DNA of 64,000 nucleotides from JANSYL01 sp963921255 (GTDB lineage Bacteria; Pseudomonadota; Alphaproteobacteria; Rhodobacterales; Rhodobacteraceae): NCBI GenBank assembly GCA_963921255.3, contig CAWUEW020000003.1, positions 930,001 to 994,000 on the forward strand. The letters run 5' to 3'. The position numbers were made by a program, and so were the translations under genes. Below are positions 1 to 11,800 of the stretch, in pieces. Position 1 is the first letter of the stretch. Every line of letters begins with the position of its first letter. The notes under the pieces are model-generated. The model saw only the letters and a list, made by a program, of their open reading frames with translations. It made no database searches and was not told the DNA's origin.

Positions 1-349
1 TGGCGATGCCCTGACCCCACGCAGAGGTTGCCAAAAGATAGCCGATATGAACGGACGGGACGTCGCCGGCCTCAGACGCGCTGGCCAGAAACAGCAATCC
101 GATCAGGTCGCCGCCGTCCCGCGTCTCCACAAGGCAAACATCCCCTTCCCGGGCTCTGGCTTCGATCCACTCGGGAAGGTCGCTTTTGTCTTCGTTCAGC
201 TGCAGGGAGGGGGGCAGATGCGCAAGCACGTCGGCGTTCAGGATCGCCAAAAGAACGGCCTCCAGTTGGACGCGCGCGCGTTCGTCTTCGATCACCGGGC
301 GCCAGTCGCGCACCGAAAGACGCTTCGTGATGTACGGGTCAATGGGCAC
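1..349 (-). CDS. GNAT-family N-acetyltransferase, N-terminal part (runs off the left edge)
   Basis: Reading the minus strand from a GTG at 349 gives 116 codons without a stop up to the window edge. The product begins VPIDPYITKRLSVRDWRPVI and ends in IGYLLATSAWGQGIA, which matches the start of motif A of GNAT acetyltransferases, where acetyl-CoA binds next to a (Q/R)GxG(I/V)A loop. The N-terminal R-L-x-x-R pattern is typical of RimJ/RimL-like members. An AGGGGA ribosome-binding sequence lies about six bases before the GTG and supports this start. It is divergent from the tolC-like gene. The acceptor substrate cannot be told, because the acceptor-binding half lies outside the window. Confidence 0.82.
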   Translation of the reverse strand, partial: MPIDPYITKRLSVRDWRPVIEDERARVQLEAVLLAILNADVLAHLPPSLQLNEDKSDLPEWIEARAREGDVCLVETRDGGDLIGLLFLASASEAGDVPSVHIGYLLATSAWGQGIA

Positions 350-468
350 CGCTGTTCCCCTGATGCTGGCACGTGCAGTCTAACAGATGCCGAAGGCGCT
401 GGCAGGGGCGGACGCGCGGCAAGGCACGTTCAAATTTTTCCAACGCGCACAAAAAGTTGGGCATTTCC

Positions 469-484
469 GTTAACTTTCGGTTAA
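469..484. promoter_or_regulatory. CtrA-type box upstream of the tolC-like gene
   Basis: On the minus strand this stretch reads TTAA, seven bases, TTAAC, exactly the full CtrA consensus TTAA-N7-TTAAC known from Caulobacter and Rhodobacterales. It ends 34 bases before the ATG at 519, in the 169-base gap between the divergent GNAT and tolC-like genes. The motif is seen directly. That CtrA binds here and controls the 35-kb export row is inference. Confidence 0.55.
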
Positions 485-518
485 TGTCGCGCGACAACAA
501 AAAACTTTGGGCAGGATA

Positions 519-1871
519 ATGCTTTTGAAATTCGGATCGACGACCAGAAATTTGGGGTTCCGGGCCCTGATTTTGGCAGCGGCGACCTCTGTCCCGGCGG
601 CGGGTTTTGCGCAGGATGTCACCCTTGCCGAGGCCGCTGCGTTGATGCAGGGGAATGAGCTTCAATACGAGATTCTCGACCTTGAAGAAGCGGTGGCCTC
701 CGAGGTCACTGTTCAGGCGCGTGGCGAACGGCGTCCGCGTGTCCGGCTTACGTTTTCCTACATTCAAACCCAACAAAACATCGTGAATCAGGACAACACG
801 GCCTTTCAGGAGGGGACGTCGCAATACCCCACCATGAACGTGACCCTGGCCGCGACCCAACCCGTCTATGATCCTGTTCGCTTTCGGGCGTTGCCCTTGG
901 CGCTGGCCGAGGAAGAGCTGATCGCGCTGCAGGCTGACGAGGCCCGGATCGAGTTGGCCAACCTCCTTGTGTCGGCGTTTTTGAATGTGGCCCGCGCAGA
1001 GTTGCGGATCGGTCAGGCCCGCGCCGTTCTGGGCGCGCGGACGCAGCTTGAGCGCGACCTTGGTCTGCTTGTCTCCGCCGGTCGCGCGGACGCGGATCGG
1101 CAACTGCGCGCGCAAGGTGATATTTTTGCATCACGCGCCGACCTCGCCGACGCCGAACTGAATTTGGCCGAAGCGCTGTTCGAACTCCACCGGTTTACGG
1201 GCACCGAAGTGGAAGGCGTGAACTTCCGTTCCGGCGTGGGGGTCGCGAACCTGCGCACGTTCCAGCAAGAGTTTTCGGTGGATCGCCTCGACAAGCTGAA
1301 CCCCGGTATCCAGATCGCCCGGGCGCAGCTTGATGTGGCCGAGGCGCGTCTGCATCGCATCCGGGGCGCCTTCAATCCGACGGCGCAATTCACTCTGGAA
1401 TTCGAAGACGAACGCACAGAGGGATCGCTGTTCGGGGGTGGGTCGAATGTGCAAAGCACCGAACTGGCGTTGGAGTTGAATTGGTCGGTGTACGAAGGCG
1501 GCGTGCGTCGCAGCCAGGTGCGTGAAGCCGAACACCAGGTTGAGATCGCGCGGCTGCGGGTCGAACAGGCGCAGGAACTCGCGCAGCGCCGGTATCAGGC
1601 CTTGATCCGTGCGCTGGAGCAGGCGCTTGCCGTGGCCAACGCCAACGCGCAGGATCGCCGTGTCGCCGCGGAACGCGCCCAAAACGTGCAAGAGCAACTG
1701 GATGCCGGTGTCGGCACGCTTGAACAATTGCTGGAAGCTGAGCTGCGCCGTGATACGCTGGCCTTGCGGTCGCAGTCTGCGCGACTGCGTGCTCTCGGCT
1801 ATCAGGCTGAACTTTATGCGCTTTTCGGGGCGCTGGATATCGAAACGCTGTCGCAGGATTTTTCCGGCTGA
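519..1871 (+). CDS. TolC-family outer-membrane channel protein
   Basis: The 450-residue product has a signal peptide (hydrophobic FRALILAAATSVPAA followed by GFA-QDV near residue 32). The rest is an alternation of long, Ala/Glu/Arg-rich helices and short strand segments in two homologous halves, as in OEP/TolC proteins that form the trimeric outer-membrane beta-barrel and periplasmic alpha-tunnel. Length fits the family (about 430-490). I chose ATG 519 rather than an in-frame TTG at 507, because the TTG has no ribosome-binding site and the signal peptide starts cleanly at MLLKFG. It heads the gene row containing the giant surface protein and three adaptor-type proteins, so it is most likely the dedicated outer-membrane exit of that export system. 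A generic efflux role is less likely given the neighbours. Confidence 0.88.
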   Translation: MLLKFGSTTRNLGFRALILAAATSVPAAGFAQDVTLAEAAALMQGNELQYEILDLEEAVASEVTVQARGERRPRVRLTFSYIQTQQNIVNQDNTAFQEGTSQYPTMNVTLAATQPVYDPVRFRALPLALAEEELIALQADEARIELANLLVSAFLNVARAELRIGQARAVLGARTQLERDLGLLVSAGRADADRQLRAQGDIFASRADLADAELNLAEALFELHRFTGTEVEGVNFRSGVGVANLRTFQQEFSVDRLDKLNPGIQIARAQLDVAEARLHRIRGAFNPTAQFTLEFEDERTEGSLFGGGSNVQSTELALELNWSVYEGGVRRSQVREAEHQVEIARLRVEQAQELAQRRYQALIRALEQALAVANANAQDRRVAAERAQNVQEQLDAGVGTLEQLLEAELRRDTLALRSQSARLRALGYQAELYALFGALDIETLSQDFSG

Positions 1872-1920
1872 CAGCACGGCGCACCTTTGAGGGGCGCCAA
1901 ACAGTGTTTTTAAAGAGTGG

Positions 1921-1950
1921 CGGCGCCCAAAGGGTGCCGTTTGGGTTTTT
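1921..1950 (+). terminator. Hairpin followed by T-run after the tolC-like gene
   Basis: CGGCGCCC-AAA-GGGTGCCG forms a stem with one G-T wobble, and overlapping CCCAAA...TTTGGG arms form an alternative stem. Both are followed by TTTTT. This looks like a factor-independent terminator or attenuator between tolC and sapC. A further GGGCGCC at 1892-1898 could pair with GGCGCCC at 1922-1928, giving a competing structure, so partial read-through or attenuation into sapC and the giant gene is plausible. Confidence 0.5.
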
Positions 1951-1995
1951 ATCAAATTGGCCGCCGCCAAGGTGGACCAAGCACAACAGGGTAAG

Positions 1996-2781
1996 ATGAA
2001 CAAACAACTGCTGATCTACGACAAGGTCGTTCCGGTGAACCGTCAAGAACACCGGGGCTTGTCCGTCAAACGCACCACGTCTTTTGATTTCGCGCGCGAC
2101 CTGAACTCGCTGCCGATTGTCGACGCCGAGTTCGCGCGCGTCGCCCTTGAGATGCCGATCGTATTTGCCAAGACCGACACCGGCGTGGTGTCGCTGGCGC
2201 TGTTGGGGGCGGCCGAAAACCGCAATTCCTTTGTGGACGATGAAGGCGCGTGGTCCGGGACATACGTGCCCGCGTTCTTGCGGCGCTACCCGTTTGTTTT
2301 CGCGGTGGACCAGGAAAGCGATCAGATGACGCTTTGCGTCGATGATACGTTCTCGGGTTTGAATGAAGACAATATCGGTGAGCGTCTTTTCGATGCCGAG
2401 GGCACGGAGACGACCTATCTGACGACCGTGCTGAACTTCATGGAAGAGTACCAGTCGACCTTCAATCGGACGCAGCAGTTCTGCGACCGTTTGCAGGACC
2501 GCGATCTGCTTGAAGAGGCGCGGATCGACTACCGGCTGTCGAACGGCCAGCAAGGTGGCGTGACCGGCTTCTGGCGTGTGTCGAATGACAAGCTGCGGGC
2601 GCTGCCGGACGAGGACATCGTCGAGATGTTCCGCATGGGCGATCTGGACCTGATCCAGCTGCACATGCTGTCGATGCACAACGCAGAGGCGCTGATTGCC
2701 CGCTCCCTTGGCGATGTCGCCGAAGGTGATGCGGACGGCGATGCCAGTGCCGGTGACGCCGAGGATATGGGCGTCCACTAA
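1996..2781 (+). CDS. SapC-family protein
   Basis: The 261-residue product starts MNKQLLIYDKVVPVNRQEHR and has the features of the SapC family: a central YVPAFLRRYPFVF segment, a short acidic-aromatic core and a C-terminal ELIQ/DLIQLHMLSMHN-like helix, then an acidic Asp/Gly/Ala tail. The family is named after a Campylobacter S-layer gene, and its biochemical role is not established. There is no signal peptide, so it should be cytoplasmic. An in-frame TTG at 1957 exists, but ATG 1996 has AGG five bases upstream and matches the usual family N-terminus. It lies 64 bases before the giant LEPR gene, so a role as dedicated chaperone or targeting factor for that cargo is a reasonable inference, not shown. 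Confidence 0.8.
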   Translation: MNKQLLIYDKVVPVNRQEHRGLSVKRTTSFDFARDLNSLPIVDAEFARVALEMPIVFAKTDTGVVSLALLGAAENRNSFVDDEGAWSGTYVPAFLRRYPFVFAVDQESDQMTLCVDDTFSGLNEDNIGERLFDAEGTETTYLTTVLNFMEEYQSTFNRTQQFCDRLQDRDLLEEARIDYRLSNGQQGGVTGFWRVSNDKLRALPDEDIVEMFRMGDLDLIQLHMLSMHNAEALIARSLGDVAEGDADGDASAGDAEDMGVH

Positions 2782-2845
2782 GACCAAGTCGGCGCCCGCA
2801 TGTCTGCGGGCGACGCACCTTTCAATCAGAGCCATGGGGGTGGCG

Positions 2846-5800
2846 ATGAGTCGGCAATTCAAGAACAGAGACCTGAAGGGGGCCACATTGGTCCCCTACG
2901 CCGATGGCGCCAGTCCGGCCAAGACCCCCTCTCTTTCCGACCGTTTGGACGAACTGGTGCGTGCTGTGTTCCCCCGCACACCCGCCCGCCTGCCCAAGCG
3001 GCGCAAAGCCGTCGATATGCTCGAACCGCGTCTGTTGCTGTCGGGCGATCCGATCAGCGCGGCGTTCAATCTGTCGGGGGACGCGACCCTGCGTGTGGCG
3101 GAGGTTGACTACGACGAAGGCACGGCCGACAGCCCGGACAAGAAGACAGAATTGCGGGTGCAGCTGGTTCAGGGGATCAACCCCACCGGCAATGCCAATG
3201 TGATTGCGGAACGCCGGATCATCGAAGTTGACGACAACAAGCGCGTGGTCACTGGCGATGTCGGCGTCGTCAATCCGGCACAATTGAACTTCATTTCTGT
3301 GGCGGGGTCGGGCGGCAACGACCACCTCGTGATTGACCAGTCGGTCCTGAGCCTGGCCGACCAGCTGGAGGTCCGCGTCAACCTGGGCGGCGGTTCCCAG
3401 GACAAGCTGACCGGCCCCGAAAAATCGGACGCCCTGATCTGGTCGCTGGACACGGTGTCGGCTGGCGCGGCGAGCGGGGAGGTGTCGCTGCTGACGCCGA
3501 CCGGTGATCTGGACGATCCGAACAAGGCCGACACAACCATCGACAACCGGGTCGTGCACAGCACGGCGCCGGGCGGGTCGCGGGATCATTTCCTGACCTT
3601 CGCAGGTGTGGAGGAATTCGACCTCAAGGCCACGCGCGATGTGTTGGTCGACCGCAGCGCCGGAGCGGGCGTGTCCGAGTGGAAGATGACCTGGGGCGCA
3701 GGCGATATCCAGTTTGAGAAATACGCCACCGGGGTCGCGGTTTCCTCAAGCTCGCACACCAACCTGGGGCGCGGGACCGTTCTTCAGATTGACGGGATCG
3801 AGGCGTTCAAGGGGCAGGGGACAACCCACCTGAACTTAAGTGGCGAAACCCGCCTGCTTGGCGGCGCGGGGGCCGATATCAACGCAGAGGCGGGTGAAAT
3901 CCGCACCTATGCCGCGATTGACACCACGTTCCAGAACCCGCTCCACGCGATCGACGTCCGGGGTGTGACCCAATTCACCGCGACCGGCGGTTCGGACCGC
4001 GTGCGCCTGGCCCAGGGGGTCGACTTCAACCTCGCGGGCGGCAGCGACCTTGTCAGCGGGACAGACGATCTGCTGACCTGGACGGTGAACAGCAGCAGCA
4101 CGTCGGGCTCGCCCGAAGCCAATGTCACGGTGGGGTATTCGAAGTTCATCGAAAACCCGGCAACCCCGGAGGACGCCGAAACCTGGGTGTCGCTCGGAAC
4201 ATCGTCGACGGTGTGGGGACTGGACGAAATTCGCGGCAGCGATGCGGCCGACCGTTTGATCCTGAACCACAATGGCGCGATCGAAACCGCCATTTCAGGC
4301 GATCTCAGCGCCCCGACCCTAAGCATCACTTACGCGACCGGCGGGGCCGCCCTTGTGGCCCGGGGGATTGAAAACCTCGAGGCGCAGGGGACCGGCACCA
4401 AGGTCCTCAACTACACCGGGTTGAGCGACGGGATTTCGGTCGATTTCGGGATTGGGTCGGCCTCTGGCTTTGACTCGATTGCGGGGTTCAACGTGGTCCG
4501 AACCGGCGGCGGCGCCGACGAAATCGTGGCCGATTCCTCCACGCTTGAAATCAGCACGGGTGCTGGCGACGACATCATCACACTCGCGCGGTTCTCGGCC
4601 GGTGCTTCGGTTGATGCCGGCAGCGGGTCGGACACGTTGCGTGGCGACACAGAGGCGCTTTCGGACCAGTACACGTTCGATGAAACGGGGCTTTTGGCCG
4701 AAGCCCCGCGTCCCGATGACCTCGATACAGCGACCCCGGGCATCCAGACCCGCGATCCATTGGGCAGCTACTTCCGTGTCACGACACTGGACAGCAATGG
4801 CGCCGATGGCACCTTTACCACCCGACTGGCCGATGGCACGCAGCAGGGCGCCGCGGCCGCGTTCGCAAATATAGAGACGATCGAAGGCCAGGGCGGCTCG
4901 GATGATCCGGACACGATCGAGATGGCGCTGCCCGGCTCCGGGGCGCTGACCTGGAACGTCGAAGATGTGTATGCCGGTCTCGTTGTCGCAAGCGCGCAGC
5001 AATTGGCCTATAGCGGGGTCGCGCGCGGCACCAAGAGCGGCTCGAACAGCCTGACCCTCAGCTATCAGGGCAATGGCAGCACGATCTCGGAATATACCGG
5101 CGACGTCATCACCGACCTGGCCAACAATGTCGCGGCGGGGTTCGAGAGCTTCACCAGCGACGTCGTGCGGATCATCGGGACGTCGAAGAACGACGCCCTC
5201 GGCGGCAGCGCCACGACCACCCGGATTGACGGTCTGGGCGGGGACGACATCCTGACCACCAAACGCGTGTCGGGAACAACGATCGACGGGGGCGCAGGGA
5301 CCGACACCGTCGGGTTTGATGATGCGACGGCGAACACCACGCTGACGGACGGGCTTCTGTCTGTGTCGGGTGCAGGCGCGGCGACTCTGACCAGCATCGA
5401 CAACGCGGTCATAACGGCTCGGGACGGTTTTGCGACCGGCATCACCATTGATGCCTCGGCCTTTACGCTTGGCACCGTGTTCCTCAAAGGCGCCGCCGGA
5501 GACGACATCCTGATCGGGACGTCCATGGCCGGCGACACGTTCATCCAATCCGGCGGCTCGGACACGATCCAGTCCTTCTCGGACAACTCGCCCCCGGGCA
5601 ATGAAGACATTTACGTGGGCGTCGATGTCGTCGGCGATGTCGCCGTCAATGATTTCGGCAGCTGGACCGTTTCATCGACCGGGCCCGGTGGCGCGCCGGT
5701 AAACGTGACAACATCGAACATTCGCGTTCAGAAACCGTCCAGCCAAACCGATACCCTGCGCGGGTTCTACTCGGAGATCCGGCTTCTGGGTGACGACAAC

Positions 5801-8800
5801 GCGAACGCCTTCGATGCGACCGGGCTGACGCTGGCCAATGTCAGCCTGTTCGGGCGCGGTGGGGACGATACGCTGATCGGGGGCTCCGGGGACGACACGG
5901 TCAGTGGCGGAGACGGTCAAGACAGTTTTGACGGCGGGGCCGCGGGCACTGACGTTTTGCAGGAGGTTGGCGCGCGGGCCTATGACCTGACCAGTGCCGG
6001 CCTGCACCACGATCAGGACACGGACACACCCTACAAACTGACCCTCAGCCTGCCCGAGTCCACGGCGGCCGATGACGAATTCCGCCTTCAGGTGACCATG
6101 CCGGACGGCAACGTGCTGACCACTGCGGCCATCAAGTTCACGGCTTTCGACGCAGATGTGCAGATTGCGATCGACGCATTGCAGCAATTCGACGCCGAAA
6201 GCATCAATATAACCACCACGCGCGACGCCAGCAGCGTCATCACGGGGATCGTACTGGAATTTGTGAACGCCTACACCGGGCGGGATCTGGGCCTTGCCCT
6301 GGCGGCGGTGGGGTCGGCCACGAACAGCTCCAACGTCACGTCCGCCTTCACCGCGTCAGCCGTCGAACAGCTTGGCGCGCGGGACAATGGCGGGGCGCGC
6401 GAAGCGATTTCTGGCATTGATCGCGCCGAGTTGACCTTTGAAACCGATCTGGCCGGTTGGGCGGATGTGTCGGGGTTCTCGGGCACCGCACAGATCACAG
6501 GCTCCGACAGCAACGATACGATCACGGTTGGGGCAGATCACGGTGTCAGCGCCGGTCTTGGCGATGACGATGTGACGGTCGTGGCGGCCGGCACACACGC
6601 GCCCAGTTCGGTCAAAGTGGACGGCGGTGACGGCTATGACCGGCTGACGTCCTCGGGGAACGCAAACCAGACCCTGACGGACACCACCCTGTCCTTCGAT
6701 GCGACGCCCGCGGCGTCAACGAACAAGGTCGAGATTGCCGGGTTCGAAGATTTTGTCATGGAGGGCACCGGCGCCGCCGACAAGCTGGATGCGTCCGGCC
6801 TGACGGGATCGGCCCTGACGACGGCGACGAAGGTTGAGGCGTTGAACCGGGGTATGGGGCTTCCCATTCGCACCGGCGACGGTGAGAACCTCAGTGTCAC
6901 AACGCGCGACGACAATGGAATTGCATCGACTGCGCAATTCGATCTCGGCGCGAATTACTATGACCTCAAGGTCGTCCACGGGTCGGGCGAAGTGGACTAC
7001 GTCGATATCCTGAGCACCGCCGCGACGATGCAGGATGTCCTCGATGCCTTCAACGCGGTTGCCGGGCTGACCGCCACGATCACCAACAATGCGCTGACGA
7101 TCACGTCCAGCAAAACGGGGGCGGACACCTTCCGGTTTGAAGGCGTCTTGGTCGACACGTCCGATGCCGACGGCGCGTCGGCGCAGGGCAACGGGACGTG
7201 GCTTGATACACGGATGCTTGAAGCCTTGGGGCTGTCGGATGTGACGGCCACGGGGAATACGATCGTCTCGAGCATGGGCAGCGGCACATCGGTCCTGTTT
7301 GACGCAGGCGCGGGGAACGACACCGTTCTTGGGTCGGCGGGCGACGATTTGGTGGTCGCGGGCGCGGGCATTGATGACGTGACCGGCAATGCCGGACGCG
7401 ACCACGTGATCGTGCGCCAGACGCCGCTGGCGGGCGACATGACAATCGCGACATCCGCGGGCGTTCACACGGTCACCGTCGGGGCTGCGGTCGAACTTGT
7501 CGCCACAACGATCGAGGTCATCGAGCTGCGGGGCGATGCGACTGCCCAAACCATCGACGCAAGCGGATATACGGGCGATTTCATCTACCGGACCGGCGGC
7601 GGTGACGACCAGATCAGCAAGGCCCAAGGCAAGGATACAATCATTGTCGAAGACCTGGGCGGTGTCGGCGTAGGCGGGGTGAGCATCACCTCGGCGGCGG
7701 CGGACAGCGATCCCGAAAACGCCAATGACGAGGTTTTCCTTGAAACCGATGGTGCTGTGACCACGGCCGACTTCTCGAAAGTTGCCTACAGCGCCGGCGG
7801 GAGCGGGGCCACCGCGAGCTTCACCGTGGGTCGGTCGCCGGATCGCGCCGACAGTGTCCGCGCCGCCGGTGTGTCCGCGCGCGCCGCGGTCAACCTGTCG
7901 CTTGGCAGCGACCTGACCGTTCCGTCCGGCAAGCAGAAGTTCGACGGGAACAGCATCACCGTCACGCAGAACATGACCCAGTCGGGTGGCAGCGCCTCGA
8001 CGAACCGCATTCTGTTCGAAACGACGAATTTCACGCAGAACCGGGGAACGACAATCACCAGCAACGGTGACGTGATTTTTGTGGGCCGGTCCGAAGATCG
8101 CAGTTGGACCTCTGGGTTCTACAACGTTCAAGATCTTGATATTTCGTATACTTTCGGGGCTGGTGCCAGCGGAAGCGACGCGATTGTCGAAGCGCGTAAC
8201 ATTCGGATCGATTTGCGGGCCGGCAAACTTCCGAAAAAGAACATCAGCGTGGGTGACCCTGCGGGCGGCACCAGCTTCAAAGACGATATTCTTCCGGCCG
8301 CCGGACAGGCGATCGTGGATTGGCTGGAAAGCCTGTCGCTGTTGTCGGCCAATTCGCGGATCATGTCGGACATCACGCTGACGGCCACGGCCAACAGCAA
8401 GTTCAAGACGACCGGGACGGGGACCGAGGGCAACATGGTTGTCCGGACGGTCACCAATGGCGTGATCATCGCGCGCCCGATTGGCATTCTTGCCGCCGTC
8501 GCATTCGGTCTGGCCGAGACCAATCACACGGTGCGCATCAGCAGCGAACTGGACATCGCGGGCGACTTTGATCTGCGGTCGAACATCGACATCACCAACA
8601 CGACCGACGGCACAAGTGACGGACTTGCCGGGTTTGGGGTTGGTGTGGCTGTGAACATCACCAACAACACGAACTCGGTCGTGGTCGACGCCCGCTCGGG
8701 CAGCCATGTGCGCGGCGACATGCGGACGCAAGCGGTCACCATCGATCGTATCCAAGTCATTGCATCGGCATCGGCGGGTGAAAACGGCACCTTCGCCCTG

Positions 8801-11800
8801 GGCGTGGGTGTCGAGATCGGTGTGAACAACACCAACGTCCGGGTGTCCTCGCCCAATCTGACCGTGGACGGGAACCTGATCGTCAACGCGCAGACCGTGA
8901 AGGGCAATGTCACGGTGCGCGCGGCCTTCCTGCCCTTGCAGCCCAGTGCCTCCTACATGTCGACCTCGGCGTCGACCGGGACCGTCTCCAGCGGCAACCT
9001 TGTGGATGACATCGTCACAAGCATCTTGCCCGCCGGGGCCTTGGGCGGGGTCGCCAACCAGAAGGCCGGCACGAAGCTACAAGGTGCGAAGGGCGATGCC
9101 TTCTATAGCCGGTTTGCTCGCTGGCTTGGTGGCAAGATGACCGAGGATTATGTCCAACCCAAGGTCCAGATCAGCGGCGCCATTGGCGTCGTGGTCGACA
9201 GTGACACGTCCACGGCATCCCTGGGGTATTCCGACGGCACCGCCAGCTTGTTCAAGATCGGCGGCACGACGGATGTGGTCGGCACGGCAAGTGCACGGCC
9301 GAAAATGGCCGCCGTCGCCCTCACCAGCAATGAAGGCAGCGACAAAGGGCAGACCAAGTTTGCCGGCTCCCTGGCTGTCAATGTTGCGATCTTCAATGTC
9401 ACCGCCGACGCCACGATCGAGCAGAACGCCGTCGTGCGCGCCCAAGGGGCGGTTCAGGTCAGTTCGGCATCGCGCAACCAGATCGATCCGCTTGGGCTTT
9501 GGGGTGTCAACCTGATCACACCGCTTCTGGGGATCGGGAAGGATGCCGACTTTACCCACCGCGACGGGGTGCAGGATGTCAGCACCGGCAAGACGGTCGA
9601 GGCCAGCGATGGCACCCGCTACAAGGCGAAGATCGACCTGCTCAAGGTAGACCTGTCCACCGAGGATTTTGCCGGTGAACCATCCAGTTGGGACGAGGTT
9701 AAGGTCGCCGGGGATGTCATCAGCTACATCGGTCTGATCACCACCTATCTCGACGACAATTCCGGTCTGTTTAACAACCTGTTCGACGTCTGGTCCCAAA
9801 CCTTCGCACGGGGTGAAAAAGCGGGCATCGCCTTTGCGGTGGATGTTCTCGACCTGACCTACAAGTCGAACGCCAAGATCAAAGACGGCGCGAGCGTCAT
9901 CGTATCCAGCGATGGGACAGCGGCCGGCACCCACACGTCCAGTCAGAATGTGAGTGTTATCGCCGACGCGCAGTCCGACATGATCACCGGGTCCGGGAAC
10001 TTCGGGCCGTTTGGCTTCACGCTTGGGTCGGCTGGCGCGGATCCCGCCGTCGACAAAGGCGCCAAGGTCGCCGTCAGCGGACATTTTGACAAGTTCAAGA
10101 AGGACCTGAAGTCCTCCAAGGCCATTCAAAACCCGCTTGGTGCGACACGCCCGGAAAGCGCGGTTGGCGGTGTCGTGACCGTCCTGCTGGAAGAAACCGA
10201 CGCGATTGCCTCGATTGGCAACGCGACCATCGACGCCAACGATCTGACCATTGATGCGGACACTGGCCATATTGGCGTCGCGGTGATTGCTGCCGGTGGG
10301 CGGGCCGGCTCCCTCGCGTTGAACGGGGCGTGGAATTACACCGAGGTCAACACCGAGGCGCGCGCCGAAATCGCGGCCAGCAGCACGGTCAACCTCGCGG
10401 GCAAGCTGGATATCGATGCAACCGACAGCGTCACGTTGGTGAAGTTTGCAGGCACGGTTGCGACATCCAGCGGGGCGTCGGTCGGCCTGTCTGGTGCAAC
10501 GATGTCGACAATGCGCAACACGGTCGCGCAGATCGCCGGTGGAAGCGGTGGTTCGTTCACCATTGGCGGTGCGCTGACCCTGCATTCGGAAAGCTTGGGC
10601 GCCCTGATCGGAGGCGCAATCGCGGCCGCCGTCTCGGCCCCGTCACCGGAAACCGCGGTTGGTGCCGTCGGATCGGGGGCCTCGACCTCATCGGCCGCCA
10701 GCGGTGCCGGTGTGGCGCCGCCGTCCGGGGTCACCCAGGCGGCTGCGACCTCATCTGGTGGGTTGGCTGTGTCTGGCTCGGCCGTGGCGCTTTTTGAAGA
10801 TGTCACCATCAAGTCCGAGATCAAGGATGTCGCGACCCTGAGCGCGTCGAACGTCACGCTCAATGCCGAGGACAAAACCACGAAGATTTTCGTGGCTGGG
10901 GCCGGGTCGGTCGCATCCTCAGCACAATCGGCAGTCGGGATCGCAGGGGCCATCGTCGCCATCAACAGCACGAAGGCGATCAGCTCTTTGATCGTGAACG
11001 CGGCCACGGCCGCAACCTTCACCACCGGTGGGTTTGACATCAAGGCGCGTGACAACGCCGGATACTACAACTTCGCGGCTGGCCTGGCGGTTGCGCGGGG
11101 CGCCAAGGGCGTGGGCGTGTCCGGCTCGGTCATCGTTGCGGTGAACAAGACCGAGATCGATGCCGGTTTCCGCGGCGCAGCCAACAACGTGATTTCGCTG
11201 GCTGGCAGCCCGGCCGTGACGATTACCTCGACGAACGACGCCAACTGGCTGCAAGTGGCCGGTGCTGTGGCCTATGGCAGCACCCTGGGTGTCGGGGTGT
11301 CGATTGTTGTTGCGGTTGTCCTAAGCCTGGTCGGCACCGAAATGGGCTATGTCCAGAATGTCGGCGGGCAATCCGGCAAGTCTCTCAACGTTCAGGCCCT
11401 CAACCAGATTGCCCTGAATTCCGTTGCCTTTGGTGCCGCGGTGTCCGGCGGCTCGTCCGCTGCGGGGGCCGGCGTCGGAATGGTGGTGATCAATCACTAC
11501 CGCTCGTCGACAGTGACGAAGATCAACAACATGGGCTTCATAACCGGAGGGATCACCGACAGCGACACGGTCATAAGCGCGCTTGAAGATGGGTATCTCG
11601 GCGCCGGGGCCGGTGGTTTCGCAGGATCAACCGGCAGCGCCGCTGTGGGCGTCGCGGTTGCGCTGAACTTTGCCGTCAAAGGCAACAAGTTCGGACAGGA
11701 TCGCGGGACCGAAGTCCTGATCACGGACAGCAACCTCGACGCCGGTGTTGAGAAAACGGCCATCGTGGCCCTTACCGATCTGACCACGGTCGCCGTGGCA

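Noticed and set aside
2696..2845. Upstream extension of the giant frame over the sapC 3' end
   Set aside because: These codons overlap sapC, encode a low-quality N-terminus and lack a ribosome-binding site; ATG 2846 has GGGGGTGG upstream.
6716..8755. 679-codon open frame on the minus strand
   Set aside because: Lies wholly inside the giant gene, has shadow-type composition (Arg, Val, Gly, His) and no domain or ribosome-binding site.
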